DNA of 64,000 nt from Isoetes taiwanensis (lineage: Eukaryota; Streptophyta; Lycopodiopsida; Isoetales; Isoetaceae): contig JAJEKV010000025.1 of assembly GCA_021234155.1 (NCBI GenBank), forward strand, positions 15,716,036 to 15,780,035, in the 5' to 3' direction. The notes beneath the pieces are model-generated. The model saw only the letters and a list, made by a program, of their open reading frames with translations. It was not told where the DNA came from and ran no database searches. Position numbers and translations under genes: made by a program. Shown in pieces: positions 21,150 to 34,600 of this stretch. Numbering within the stretch: the first letter of the stretch is position 1; every line of letters begins with the position of its first letter.

Positions 21150-23747
21150 TCAATCGACATGCCCTGAGCCGATTACTTTGAGATGACCTTTGCCGGGCCC
21201 CATTGTTCCATGAATCAGCGGTATGCGCCTTATCAGGTCTTGCTTAAGTACCCACGTCAGCGTCTTCCACCTGAGGTGTTTTACTTGACCAAATATTGAG
21301 AAACTTGATCTCCTTGTCTTCTTGATCGCCTTTATCAAGGATCAAGTCCGGACTATCTCTAGCTGCTCTTCCGCTATTTCCAACAACGCTATGGTCCAAG
21401 ACTTCCTCCGGGTTTGGAGTATGCTTCTTCAAAGAACTCACGTGGAAGACTTTATGAATTTTCAGGTGTCTTTGGCAGCTCTAACTTGTAGGATTGGTTA
21501 CCCTCTTGGCTATTCCGAAGGGGCCAACCCACTTTGGAGCAAGCTTCTTTACAATTCCGGCGCGAGCTTTGCCCCCTTCACGTTGATCTTGAGCCAGACG
21601 TTGTCGCCAACCATCGGAACTCTCGACCGTCCGGGTGCTTGTCGGCGACGCTCTTTTGTCGACTCCTTGCTGATCCTCGGACCTCTTCTATCACCGCCGA
21701 TATCGCCAACATTTGCTTCGCGAAACCTCTACCTTTGACCGCGATTGTGCCAAGTGTCCGAGTCGACATTGGTAGCCGTAGTTGATCATGAGCGGCGATA
21801 TTTGGGATGATTCTGCTTGGTGCTATTATAAGCAAACTCAACCAAGTGAATGTAATCTTCCCACTTAGTCTCGCTTATTCCCGGACATAGTTCCTCGAGA
21901 TATCTTCCAAGATTACATTGGTCCGTTAAACTTTGCCCATCCGTCGAGGATGATAGGCCGATAACTCATGGACAGCGGCTTCATTGGGATCGTCGCAAAA
22001 GATCCCTAAAAAGGCACCGATGAACGTCGGGTCTCTGTCGGAGATGATTTCTCTCGGCATACCATGGAGCCTGAAGATTTCCTTTGTGAAGAAAGCCGTT
22101 GTATCCAAGGCTGTGTCGGTGGTCCTGCAAGGCACAAAAGTGTGCCATCTTCGGCCGGCTTATGGAAGCTACAACCATCGGGGCATCTTTTCCTCTTCGC
22201 CCTCGAGTCCTATTATGAAGTCCATCTTGATGACTTCCCACTTAGCGTTCGGCACGCTAATGGTTCCAATGCTCACGGAATTGACTGCTTTGCCTTCATC
22301 TGCTGACATAGCTGACACTCTTTGATGTAGCGAGCTATCTGCTTCTTTATCCCTGGCCAATAATAACTCTGCGCACTTTGAAATATGTCTTCATAAATCT
22401 GCGTGGCGGTTGTTGGATTTGTTGTGGGTGTCGTGAAAAATCAACTTCCTCAGCGGCGATTCGAGGGCACACACAACTTATTCTTATGGTACAAAAGGTT
22501 ACCTTCCTTCTTAAAATTCTTGAAGGTCTCCTCTCCTTATCCGTCTTGCCTCTTTGCATGCTCACCCACACTTCCTTGAAATCCATCACATTGGCAAGGT
22601 TTCTTCGATCTTCTTTCGGTCAGCCGGTGAGCGCCGAGATTGCGTTTGAAACTCTTATTGTCGGGAAGATGCCTTGAAAGCGATCCGCTACTACATTGAG
22701 TTTCCCACAGACCATAAACTATAACAAAATCGTATTCTTCGAGGAACTCCATCCACCTTCGCCGCCTCGAGTTGAGATGTGGTTGCACTAACACGTATTG
22801 AGGCTCGATGATCCGTGATCCGTACGGAACTTCCTTCCCAACGTGTGTGCCTCCAAATTCTTAATGCTCGACAACCGCAAGCAACTCTTGGTCATGAGCT
22901 CCGGTAGTCTTGGCGTTTGCCGCTTCATCTTCGAGAGTCATAAGCCACTACCCTCTTCTGCATCGATCTCCTCGCGGGCAATTTTACTTGCATCCGGCCG
23001 CCACAAGTTTATCCTTTCGGATCCGCGTATCGGGGCGCAGGGCGGTTGTCAAAGCTTCCTTCAACATCTCAAATCCTCGCTTGCTTTCTTACGCGCTGAA
23101 CTGCCTAATCCTTTACTTTTTTTCCTCGTCAAGTCCGTTGGCCCGGGCAGCTTATTTTGCAAAGTTCTTCACGAACTTCCTATAATACCCTGCTAGGCCG
23201 AGAAAACTTCTGACCTCGTGGATGTTCTTCGGTGCCGGCCAATGTATGACTGCCTCGATCTTGGCGGGATCCGTCGAAATCCCCTCCACGAGATCACGTG
23301 CCCCGGATACTCTACCCTTTCCGTTGTGAAGTGGCGCTTCGACAACTTGGCATACAACTGGAGCCTTCTTAGCTTCTCTAGCACTTTCCTGAGGTGTTGT
23401 ACGTGTTCCTCCAGGGATTTACTGTACACTAATATATCATCAAAGAATACTATGACAAAAGTATCCAAAAACTCCCCGAAGATGTCATTCATAAGCCTCA
23501 TGAACGATCTTTGGGGGTTTGACAAACCAAACAAGATACGGTGAACTTCGTAATGCCCATACACGGTCCCGAATCTTTGTTTTGTGGATGTCTTCCTCCT
23601 TAATCCTAATCGATGGTACCGCCCCGCCTCGTGTCTATCTTGGAAAACCTTCGCCTTGGAGCTGATCCATCGAGTCGTCCCGATCTCGGAGTGCATACTT
23701 ATTCTTGATGGTGTGCTTATTTAGCTGCCTGTAATTTATGCACATCC
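21150..23747 (-). pseudogene. pol: Gypsy pol, 3' part: RT end, RNase H, integrase, chromodomain-like end
   Basis: Read from 23747 downwards. [20 protein letters not shown] begins mid-RT, then LFGLSNPQRSFMRLMNDIF and the catalytic [15 protein letters not shown] near 23430. RNase H end near 22740 (RRWMEFLEEYDFVIVYG). Integrase: WEVIKMDFIIGL near 22230, FRLHGMPREIISDRDPTFI near 22040 and ELSAYHP near 21960, giving the D, D and E regions. Near 21430, HVSSLKKHTPNPEEVLDH is the domain after integrase, and the last part near 21200 (KDLTWVLKQDL-like) resembles a chromodomain-type tail. The frame changes many times, so it is inactive. The first RT codons lie 11.3 kb away at 35059-35542. Confidence 0.88.
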
Positions 23748-25357
23748 TCAAAAGCACTGTTTCATTATTTATGGACTTTCCCCCGAGTCCATACGTCTCC
23801 AAATTGAGTCAAATTTCTAAAATATGATGGTTTTTTAAATAGAATGACGGAATTTTTGGGAAACGTCTTGGTAGGTGATATGGCGAAGCTTTTTTCTATT
23901 AAGCCAAGGACAAGCCACCAACTCATGGTCAAGGAAAAGGCCCCTGTGGTGTGAGGTGTTGCTAGTGAGGCTTTGTTTTGCAAATGCGGCAAGATAGATT
24001 CATAACAACGGATGAGAATGGTTGAAACGAGTACGCCGGTATGGATTCACAATGACTGAAATGCAGTCCCATATCGCTGGAGCGTGATCTTAGCCCACGA
24101 ATCAATTGCGGGTGGAGGTGCGAGAATGAGATAAATCAGAATGGAAGAAACGAAATCAAGCTGGGCGTGTCATGAAGCTCCTCCTGGGGATGGGTTGTTA
24201 AAGGAAAACAATTATCAACTCACTAGGGTGGAGTTGGAAGCTTCCACGATATCATTGAAACGACTTGTCTCATTGGGGAGGCCACAAGAGGCTACTCAAA
24301 TTAGAGGATGTTTGGTTGCACAACTCATTCGGACCATTATTTAAGAAGCTTTATAAAAAGGAGAAAAGGCAACAGAAGATTTGTAACCAAGCTCATTGTC
24401 AACACTCCTCACTCGATCCTTGAATTGGATGAATGGTGGGCCCTCAGATAGCAGAAATTACATTGATGAGTTCGACCGGTGATCTTATTCAAGTAGAACT
24501 AGCCATTGATGAAACTTGGCACCACGAAAATTTTTTCTACTTTGTATTCGTTTTTGTCGAGGCATGTTGTTTTATTTGGTTTTATAATATGTGTATCAAA
24601 TCTATGTAATGCATTTCTTAATGAATGGAACCGTTCTATCTATTTTATGATGGAGCATAGGCCACAATCCGTAGACACCAATTTGTTTTGTGCAAATTGG
24701 GCATAATTTGCCTCGATAGTCGTCCCAACAAAGTTTAATAGAGGCATCCAAAGGAAATAGGGCGATTTAATTTCAGACTTGTGAGAAAATAGAAATACTG
24801 GTCGTCACAAATATAATTAATCGAATAATTAAAAGTACTTGAAAACTATGAGACCAAGTGTGGATGCTACCTAATACAAATCATATCGAGATATAAATTC
24901 TTATGAACTTATGAAATACATCTCATAGATTGTAATTATTGGTGATTTTGTCAATCTCATAAGCATCGCGCCAGAACCCAAACAATATGGATAGTAACAT
25001 GGTACTTTCGCCGGGAGTCTTTCGACGACCCAAGTAGCTATACCATGCAGCGGTATCAAGGGTGATCCCTTTGATAATGCATGCATGAAGGTCGTCGAAA
25101 GTCATGAGGCAAGTGAGGGTGTCCAAATGCTCTGGAGGTGGAGGCAATTGGGACCTCTGAAGAACTCTAGCAGGGCGGCGAGACATAGGAAAGGGCTGTG
25201 CTATGCACTCGAATGCGGCTATACTTATAGCCAAGTAATTATTGATGAAGCACTGTAGTAACATTATTGGGCGTACATACGACTGGTAAGTATATCCAAT
25301 AATTATTGTGTACAATACCAACAATAATTTTGGTTGGTATAAATATATATCAAACCA

Positions 25358-25675
25358 ATGTTGGCCAACAAATTTGGCCTTAGTCTAACCATGTGGTCTC
25401 CTGTTGGTCCTGAGCGTGATTCCATTACGTGCAAGATGAATCACGAAAACTTCAAGCAGTGCCGCGAGCGAGAAATAGCCATGGAAGATTGGATGACCAC
25501 TGTGAGTCTCAATCCTCGCCATTATCCTGATCCCTTCGATGTTATCATCCATCTGATATGGAATAGAGAGCATCAAATGTACATGATAGAAAAGATCTAC
25601 GGGTGGTCTTTGAAAATGACTCGAGAAGAGTCCCCTAGATCAGATTGTTGTAATGTGATAGTCATGTTGTTGTAA
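25358..25675 (+). CDS. Unassigned ORF within the DNA transposon
   Basis: A 105-codon open frame (starts MLANKFGLSLTMWSPVGPER, later RHYPDPFDVIIHLIWNREH). No family recognised, and no splice partners seen. It could be chance, although its length in this stop-rich region and its position between TIR and palindromes leave it possible. Confidence 0.2.
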   Translation: MLANKFGLSLTMWSPVGPERDSITCKMNHENFKQCREREIAMEDWMTTVSLNPRHYPDPFDVIIHLIWNREHQMYMIEKIYGWSLKMTREESPRSDCCNVIVMLL

Positions 25676-26989
25676 TCGGATTGTCGTAATACTCTTGCTT
25701 TTGTAATTTGTAAGGCAGTTCCACTTGACTTCATGTTCAACTGCTCGCACTGATAGCCTTAAGGTTCAAATTGGGCGCCCGCCCAATTTCTATGACGGAA
25801 CTCTTCTAGTGCAGGGAAATTGGGCGCCCGCCCAATTATGTCATACTTCTATTAGAATACAAGCAATTAGATCCAATAGAATGAACAACTTGACATGAAA
25901 ATTTTGTATTTCAAGATCTCAAAATGTTACAGATAAAAGATTTTATGCTTTACTTTAGATAGAAAAATACATGATATACCATAGATTCGACATATGTGAC
26001 TGTGAAATTGAGCGGGCGCCCAATTTCAGCAACTCTGTGAATCACTAAGGTTTTTCACGGATGATCGGGGTTCTCCTCCCGGTGTTGTCGGCGTCATGAA
26101 GTTGATCTTTGTTGTTGCATGGCGACTTCCTTTATAGCTTCCATCTTGTTTATGAACTCTTCATTGCTTTCGAGGAGCCACCTTCTTCATCTGCCCTCCC
26201 GCCCTATCTCTATGTCACCCATCTCTTCTCGATATCCATTATTCTCAACGCTGTGTACCTGATTTTCTTCCTCCATCATCTTGAGCTTTCTGTTCTTTTT
26301 CCGCCGACTTTGAGGTGTGTCCTTCACATGGATTCCCTCACGATCATTGTCCACTATATCATTGAATTTCGAATGGCGTCAATGACATCCCGAAAAGTTC
26401 ACCATTTGGGTTCCCCGCCAAAGATATTAATTCTATCTTTTTTATTCGGAAGATGGATAGATCCTTACTTCCTAATCCCCGCCTTCTTTATTTGATCTCG
26501 CAGGAATCCTTACTCGCGGTTAACGTGGACCTCTGATTCCCCCGAAGCAGGCGGGGAATGGATTTGGTAGCGGGGCAATCATTTGTATTTGTATGGAGGC
26601 TTGGAACCTGATTTCTTCTTCTTGCCCTCTCACAATCTTCCGCCTCCCGTGGCCAATGATTTATTTTTTCATTCCAACATTATTTCCAATTGATCAAGAT
26701 CTACACTAGCTTGAGTCAGGGTCCCCCGCATCTCGAATGAAGTTGCTTTGTATCCTTCACATAGTGCTGCACGTTGAATGAGCCTCCAAAAAAAAATCAA
26801 GGACACCGCAAACCCTCCATCATGAGTTTCCGCACCAAATATGTGCATGTCTTGGCCTCAGAGTTGATGAATGAGAGGTCCGTGACCCACCAAATGTAGC
26901 CTTATCACCCCACCTGACGATACAACCAATATGCTTTGAAAGAGGAAATATTTCAGCAAAAGCAACATAAATTGGGCGATCGCCATATT

Positions 26990-28320
26990 TCAAAGAATAT
27001 TACCGCCGGCACTCCTCGTGGGTAATTTCTTCGTGATGTCCTCTCCTCCTTAAGGTGCCGGAAATTTTGAATGTCAACCGATGGTCACTTTGTATAAAGC
27101 ATAGATTCAAGTCATCCAGTGCAGGAGATGCCGCTTGGTCTCGGGCCACGTACATGACCAACACAAGACTCTGAAGCTCACGAACTCTGGAGGTTGACCC
27201 TGACTTTGCTTTTGGATCCTGGTATGCTCCAATCCACACCCGACTACACCATCTATAGTTTTCATTGCATTGCCAAGCACTCGCTCAAATGCTCGGTTTA
27301 TAAATATGGTAATCCAATACAACTGCTGGTCCGTTAGGATACTAATCTGATCCATGAATTTCTGATACTCCTCCACGGACCATTTAATATGGTTCCTAAA
27401 GTCACATCCAATAAGACGTGCTGATGTGTTGACGACATTAACACAAATCCCTAGTGGACTGACAGTGAGGCATTTGAAAGCCTTTGAACCCTCTTCAACT
27501 GGTCCACTGAGGTATTCGTTCACTTTTGTAATAAGAGTCTCCTAGATTTTCCTTCTCAAACTTCTTTTTCCGACTCTCCGGCCCAATCAATCGACCTTCG
27601 TTTGCAAACATTAGCATGAGGTTCTCTGTGAATATGGGATGAAACTGTCTGACTTCATCCATATTTTCAACTTTCAACTTCTTCACCTCTCTTAGATATT
27701 TCAAATGCACGCAACAATGCCAATCTTCCTTAATTCTTGCGCTCTAGTCTTCATGACACGCCTTCCTTTATAAGCCTTCGTGGCCTTGATGAACGTGCTG
27801 CCTGCCATGATCTCCCTCATTAACCTCTGCAAATCCATGGGGTGCATAGACTTCATCGGCCGACAAGAATTGTTTGTGAACATCCGTAGACGATCCTTGA
27901 CTTCAATTCTTTCGCCATTCTCATCCTTCACCGCCCTCGTAAAATGCAGTTTGAGCGACTCGAGGTGCACATATTCCAAGTTTCTTCGTCAAGATAGACG
28001 AAATAATCATAGTCCCGCATGCTCTTATTCTTCAGGGTCTGCTTTGCTATAGCTAGCCATTCCTGCGAACAAAAGATAGTGTAAGACAACTTGAGACGAT
28101 CAGAATTAGACGAAACTACAATATGGACAAAAGCATGAAGGCTATGAAAATCAGTGAGCTCTATTTGGAGTGAAGTCGATTGAGGGTGCATACATTAGAA
28201 GAGATTAGAAGAGCAATTGGATGGTTGAAATTGGGCGGCTCGATTTGCTTTAATGGGGACATAACTTACAGAGTAAGCGCCTTCTGATTGACCACGCTTT
28301 CCTTTCTTGGCCGCCATAGA
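26990..28320 (-). pseudogene. Minus-strand gene of the DNA transposon, function unknown
   Basis: Several minus-strand frames follow one another with few gaps: a possible start MAAKKGKRGQSEGAYSV near 28316, then EWLAIAKQTLKNKSMRDYDY near 28050, MHPMDLQRLMREIMAGSTF near 27860, MDEVRQFHPIFTENLMLMF near 27650, HIKWSVEEYQKFMDQISIL near 27380, and YWITIFINRAFERVLGNAM near 27300. Together they suggest a helical protein of about 400 residues, interrupted by frameshifts or short introns. No domain recognised. Its place opposite the plus-strand transposase-like gene suggests an accessory element gene. Confidence 0.45.
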
Positions 28321-29208
28321 GTTCCCATTCGATTGGCGGTTGCGGACCTCCTCAAAGAAGACATCTATGGAATTGTCTTCACTATGATATCATTTGTTTC
28401 TGGCTGACCTTAACATATTCCGTTGGAGTTAGGTTTCCAAACACGATTTCTGACCACACTTTCTCGTGATAAAAAAAAATATCAAATCTTTTCAAATGGC
28501 TCCTTTCGTGAGGCCATTCCAATGCCCTGGTTCACAAGGATCTCGAAAGCAACTGTAGTGTGATTTCCATTAACGATCTAGAACTCGCATTATCCAAATC
28601 ACTTGCTCTTTCCATTTAAATAGCACGACCCCGGAAGGGGTCAAACGAACGACATCGCACAAGGAGGATGCATTTGCATAGTTATGAAAGATTCATAAAG
28701 GGTATCCACGTGTTCAGCACTGATGACCACCGTAAGTCATGTTTGCAGTGCTTGATGCATCTTGAATATGTGGAGCCTCAATTTCGAATCCTACACCAAG
28801 TGGGTAAATCCTCTCCCTTTGCTTGATGTTTTAACATCGGCCCGAGATAATTCACGCTTACTTTCCCCGTGTTAACTCCCCAATGGAGGTATCTTGTACA
28901 ATTGGCGGTGATCCCCTACGCACTATCGCTAGCCGTTTCATCGCCCCTCGCTTCGCGGATGGACTCGAGAAGAGTGGGACATCTTCGTGTCTTATGGGAG
29001 GTGCCCGCTTGATCCTGCCCTTTTTTTTTCTTCAACCAAGATCGTGAGAATGTTCATTAGATTCTCCCAAGTGTTGTCCGTTCCGGAGGGATCTTGGTCT
29101 TTTGCATACCTCAAGCATGACAAATGCATCTCAATGTTTGGGGTTTGTTGTCAAAGCGATCTCTTCTTCTTTGTAACAGCTATTGCCTTTGTCACCTACC
29201 TTAGACTT

Positions 29209-29640
29209 CTACTCAAGGCTCCCCCTTTTTGGTAACTCCGTCATCGAGACTTCAACCCGCCGCGTGTCATACACTTTGGTCAGCCTTCCCATGATATTCT
29301 GTATACAGGCCTTTCTGACCTTGGTCTGCTTGTGTTCAAGAATCCACTGCCTGACTGTAGAAACCACACAATCTCCACGCTTTAATTCCAGATTTTCCAA
29401 GCTCTCATATGAGTCCAAATACAACCCTTCATACAAGCCACGGTTTTGATTTTCTTGCTATGCTTGCCGACATTAGCTGAGGGTCATACGTGGCGGGGTA
29501 GCCCCTCAGCACGGAAGCACTTGTCCAATACGCCTTCCACAAAACTTCTATCTCCCCGGGTACTCTGCTTATCCCCATATCAATTGCTATCCCGATATTG
29601 CTTGTCTTTTTGTCCTGCCGCATCTGCAAAATATAAACAT
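29209..29640 (-). pseudogene. Second minus-strand coding relic of the DNA transposon
   Basis: Two overlapping frames appear to be one ORF split by a frameshift near 29435: the first ends in DPQLMSASIARKSKP, the second continues LYEGLYLDSYESLENLELK and KVRKACIQNIMGRLTKVYD. Length is about 140 residues. It is not assigned to a family. Same strand as the 26990-28320 relic and possibly its 5' part. Confidence 0.35.
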
Positions 29641-32098
29641 AAATCCTTCAGATGGTTTTAGCCGACTCGGATTTACGTTCGTTACCAATTTCAATGCACC
29701 ATGTGTACTTGCCGCCAAATGTATGATATCTTCTGAACTACTTCAATTCCTTCAAATGTCACATCCTCCTCTGTCTCTTTAGTTTAAAACGAAACTGCCA
29801 AGGGTAAGCCAACCCATAGTCAGCATGCTGGGCAAATGATTTTGTCCTTGCACATTACTCCCGCATTGCATCAAACTTGAAGTGAGTACAGCTTACGGAA
29901 AAGTAACGGGCATACATTTAAGCCAAATAGGGCGGCAGCCCAATTTAGTGACTTGAAAGTTAGTAGGAATGGTTCGCAAGTGGCGCTGGGGAGAGGCATG
30001 CCCATCTCGAAATTGGGCGTCCGCCCTTTACTAGGCCCCAAGACTAGGCACCGTGCCTGACAACCTTCACCGTGGAGGCCCAATTCTGTCCCTGCGGCTT
30101 GAAACCGGCCGAACTCAATGAAGGGGAAGTAGAGGTGCTTCAACTTCCATGCAAGTGATACCGCTTTCAGAAATAAATAGGGCGACGCCCGACGAGAGCG
30201 GGGAATGAAGGTGACATTGCGCCTTTCCAACACAGCCCCTACGAAAGAAGTTATTAGCAATGAAACAGGCGGCCGCCTCTGGGCTTATGAGAAGGGAATG
30301 CAGTGACCTACTTCAAGTTTCCAACACGCTTCAACAAAGGAGTCATCAAAAAAAAATTGACCGGGCCCAATGTCTTCAAGGAAACAAGGTTAGGTGGATC
30401 GATCTATCGACCTTTTTCATGCTGAAATCTGTCATTGTCGTCGAGAAATAGCTTGAGAAAAGAAGGTGAGGGAAGCAAGTCTAGGTGGCTCGAATATCCA
30501 AAGATACAAAGATAGTTGATTAGAAGGATAGAATAGAGAGGGATTAGAAGGAAAAAAGATCATTATTGCGGTAACTTCGTGTCGGACCTTGAATGAATAG
30601 GAGCAAGCTTCTTTTTCAAGCACCTAAGGGGAATGGATGGAAGACGTAATGGATGCCATGTCGCCTTGGGAAGCATTATTAAAAAATAAATAAACATTGA
30701 CATCAACCCGCCCGGTGATGCAAGCATTACCTTCGCTGGGCGACTTTCCATAACCAATAGGAGTCGTTTCCCTTGTCCTTAGTTGTCGCCCGATGATATC
30801 GGATAAGAGGCGCCGTTTTCGCAGCTAAATCAAGACCTGCTGAAAATGCTGCTATCCAGAAAGGAATATTTATAAGTGAGGCATGCACCACATTGCCCGC
30901 CATGACAAGTGTCCGATTAAGGTTATAATGGACCGCTCTTGTACCATAATTAATTTGCGTGCTCCGAAAATAATGAAGGGTGCCCCGGACGCCACCTCAA
31001 AATCCTCCTCCACTAATATAGGCGCCACATGGCATGCCGTGATGTGAAAGTATTAAAGGGTACACAATTCAAATATATGAAATTCAAAAAATATCAATGC
31101 ATACATTGCGTGAGCTACATTTAATGACACTGCGCGGTCCCCAATAACGTTAATAAAGTTTGCCCCCTAATAAATGCATACAAATGGGGGAGAATTTGAA
31201 TTCTGAATTTGAATTTGTTGAGTGATTCAAATACGCATCTTAATTCCCCCCCATTTATTTCCTAGTGCCCTCCCGTTTTTGGAAGCCTTCATTCTTGGTT
31301 ACTTTAATATACTTTGTCGAAGGTCTTACATGGCTTCACCGACTCCAAAGGTAATTTTCTTAACTAAGCTAGATTTGTGATCTTGGACCGTTTCTTGATT
31401 ATGAATCTTGTTTGCTCGACTAGTGCAACATTTTTTGCAAGATGTTTTTGAAGATGTCGACACACTGATTCAATTTCGTCCCCGGCTTTTTTAGCTGCAA
31501 AGGCATCCTTCCACTTTATTCAAATTCTACAAAGAAATCTACTTGTCGTTTTTTTTAGACTTCATGCCACATTGGCGTGCCAGTAGTACAGGAGTCTCAG
31601 CGGTATCGTTCTCTCTATGGCCCATCAAATGGATGCTTGTAAGATTGATTTTCATAAGTAAGTGCAAGTTCTGGAGTACATATGGATGTCCACCGGGGAG
31701 TTAAGTTCGGCCACTCTTCAAAAACCAGCCAATATTGTGTAGCCCTCCAAAACACTGATAAACGTGGGCTGGCCCCACTTTACTATGAACACCGCCACGT
31801 AAAGAGATCCATTTTGGCCTCGCCCGGTTTTGCTTTGCCATCGCCATGCATGTGGATCCATTTCGGCGGCCTAGTTTATTTTGGCCATTTCCACGTGCAT
31901 GTCATCCATGTCTTATGGCTAAACCATGATCAGAGGCGCCATGTCTTCCCACCCGGCAGATTATAGAAGAAATTGGGCGAAATGTTTACCTTGCTGTGTG
32001 CTTTGCCCACCTTTTGGCGGTGTGCTTTTGCCTATTTACATTTGGACCAAGTAAATTGGGCGGCACTAATTTAGTTTTCCCCAAGCCCTCATAAGCCG

Positions 32099-32425
32099 AT
32101 GTTTCAAAATCAATTTAGGGCCCCACCGATTTCAGCCTGTGACGATGCCCGCTGCAAAGATGTTCTGCTCTCAATAACCTCGCCCCATGTTCTTCCCATC
32201 TGCTTGGTAGAAGTGTACATCTTCAAGGATGGTCATCCTATTGCCAAAGGGTTCACTGGAGACTCTAACCAATGCCATTTGAGGAAGCATCCCCCATGGA
32301 GCATTAGTGTTGGTGTTGAAGAGGTTTTTAGGAGTGTCACGCCCTACCATGGCCCCAGATGCGATGCAGAAACTATAGGAGAAGCCAAAGGATCCTTCAT
32401 TCTTTGGAGAGGAAGACGTCCGTGA
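32099..32425 (+). pseudogene. Possible accessory domain of the transposon protein
   Basis: The frame reads CLVEVYIFKDGHPIAKGF, then GVEEVFRSVTPYHGP and ETIGEAKGSFILWRG. The spacing CL...hPIAxG...GEAxGSFIxW recalls a small domain found in plant transposon proteins next to transposase-like regions (DUF8039-type). That assignment is from memory and unsearched. It is on the same strand as, and 0.6 kb before, the 33-kb transposase-like region, so both may belong to one multi-exon gene. Confidence 0.4.
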
Positions 32426-32999
32426 ATCCAATGTAGAGGATGTCGGGTCCACCTCTAAAAAAACAGAGTGGAATCAACTATGGGACTTATCCCCAGACTA
32501 GATACACTTTTACCGAGAAGGACTGTGGAAATATGGCACTCTTGCATCTCCATTCCCTTTGGAAAGGGGTTCATATCCCTTTACAGGCCCGATGATGCAA
32601 AGATCACGATCGGTTCTTAGGGTTGAAATGCATTGGGTGACAATTGTTGAGGGTTACCCGACTCCTCCCAAGTGAATTTCCGGCCGGGGCTTGTTTACAG
32701 TACCCAAAAGCGGTATGCTTGTGAGGTGGAGTAACGAATATGTTACAATGGATGGTGTAAAGGTGTCTGAAAAATCTTGATTTAAAGCCAACTGAAAGCA
32801 ATCAAATATTCCCTCAAGTCATTGGGAGGCTAGTCCGTGAGAAGGCCCGCACCCCGGCCGGGAATCTCAAAGTCGTGGTATCCGGAAATGGAAAGCACAA
32901 TACATCGAGGGTGCGCGCAAAAAGCGGCAGCAGGAACCGTGGTACTTTCTGCCGCCGCGGCATCTACCTTTAAATCAGGGAGGCTGTTTTCTCAATGTT

Positions 33000-34600
33000 C
33001 GTGAAGGGAGAATTATTAATCATTGCCTCAACACCGAAGTCGGAGGAATGAAGAAGGCATCCTGAAAACATCGGAAGTTGCCCGCAATGTTTAAAAACAA
33101 GCATCCTAGAAGAGGTGAATGTAGAAGTCATGGCACCAGCAAAGCAAGAAAGTATCACCAAATTTCCATAGAACTTGGAAAAGGAGCTTCATGGATGTCG
33201 ATGATTGCAAAAAAAATTCGTTCTCCGATATGTGATACATGCGAGGTCATTCGTACAAAGTTGTTGAAGACAAAGGATGAGGCGTAAAGGCGAATATTGC
33301 ATGATCGTGAGAAGAGCACATAGATTGGAGCAAGCCTCCCCGCTGTACCCAATCTTGGTCGTGGAGATTGTTGTCCCATAGGCATCCCAAAGACTATGTT
33401 TGTATAATTCATGATAAGATGGACCAGCAAAGACAATGATTCCTAAATTGCAGCAATCGGTGAAGTCACTTTGGAGACCGGATAAACTTAAAACATCATT
33501 GACGGTGCTCTCCTCCATGGTCATGGGAGGGGAAGCTATGGAAACTTTGCTTTGGATCTATGGCCGATGACTCAACTTCCATGTCGGTTCTTTGAATAGT
33601 ATCTTGAGAAGACTTGAGATGGTTCATGAGTATCCCGGAGGCCATCTTTCAATCAGGCCGGAAACTTCAGCTCCAACTTGGGTGACTTCCTTTAGGCGTA
33701 ATAATCGCGGCACTCAAATCGAATTGGCACTCACTAATAGCAACATCCTTCGCAAGCTTGCACGCAGAAGGACCTTCTTTCAAGCCCCCCCCGAACATTG
33801 TTGCTGCGGATCGACAATGCTTGGGTCAAAACAAAAAAAATGTATGTTTTCTCATATCTTTCATACCTAGTATATCTTGGTGTGTTCGGGAGATAGAGTT
33901 GGGTTTCATGATGCCCGGACATACACATGAAGACATTGATGCTATGTTTGGCGACTTCTCCTCCACTCTAAAGAAGGCCGAGGTGCTGACCATGCCCCAT
34001 TGTTATATGAGTTCCACAAATGCAATTTAAATGGACACAGTACATTGTTGATAAAGTGCCGTATTGAAGGGGTTTTATAGAAGGTACATTGCCCGACGGC
34101 GATGATAGATTGATAGGCCACACCACCCCACGACATTCAAATTTGCAATGAATGGAGAGTGGCATCATATTACAAAACCCGTCCGTGCTTCTTGGATTGG
34201 GCGCCTCAAAGGCGGTAAAAAATGTGGAAGGAAGGGAGAGACGGGAAAAGCCCATGATGCTGTAGAGGGAACACCCAAGTTGCTTAAACCAAAACCAATG
34301 ATTAAGGACCTTGGCGATTCTGAAAACAAGATCCACAAGCACATCCTTCATTGGGTTGCAATATCCACAAGCAAAGGGCACCCGGAAGCTTGACCAACTA
34401 TTCAAGACAATTCACATTTCACCATCAGTATTGGATGGGTCTTTACTACGAGGAGCTAGGGAAGATTTGTTCCTAAGAGTTATGAGGACTTTTTGGCCAT
34501 GCACCCGGCAAGAAGGAGTTCACTTCAGTAATGGTTGCATTACCCGCGATAATTGCAAGCATCGGCTCCTCCATACGTGGGACCATTGAAGGATAAACCC
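33000..34600 (+). pseudogene. GHTHEDID-motif transposase-like protein (DUF7869-like)
   Basis: Frameshifted plus-strand coding sequence. In order: RSPICDTCEVIRTKLLK near 33220 (a CDxC motif), YVCIIHDKMDQ near 33395, FKPPPNIVAADRQCLGQNK near 33780, GFMMPGHTHEDIDAMFGDF near 33905, and MNGEWHHITKPVRASWIG near 34150. The combination of a CDxC pair, a D-M-DQ segment and a GHTHEDID box matches a family of large uncharacterised proteins in plants and invertebrates (DUF7869-type, from memory), often suspected of transposon origin. The acidic residues could be catalytic. At least four frame breaks make it inactive as read. Confidence 0.6.

Larger units (their letters stand above)
24753..32073. repeat. 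Dispersed 22-24-bp palindrome family inside the DNA transposon
   Basis: Full or near-full palindromes with half-sites AAATTGGGCG and CGCCCAATTT lie at 25768-25789, 25817-25838, 26004-26027, 26968-26990, 29924-29948 and 30009-30030. Shorter or half copies are at 24753-24775, 28227-28246, 30175-30192, 31968-31984 and 32053-32073. I saw none outside the transposon. They could be binding sites for an element-encoded protein. Confidence 0.8.

Noticed and set aside
24752-32073. Palindromic repeats as a CRISPR-like array
   Set aside because: Spacing is irregular, sites are symmetrical and dispersed through coding sequence, and the genome is eukaryotic.
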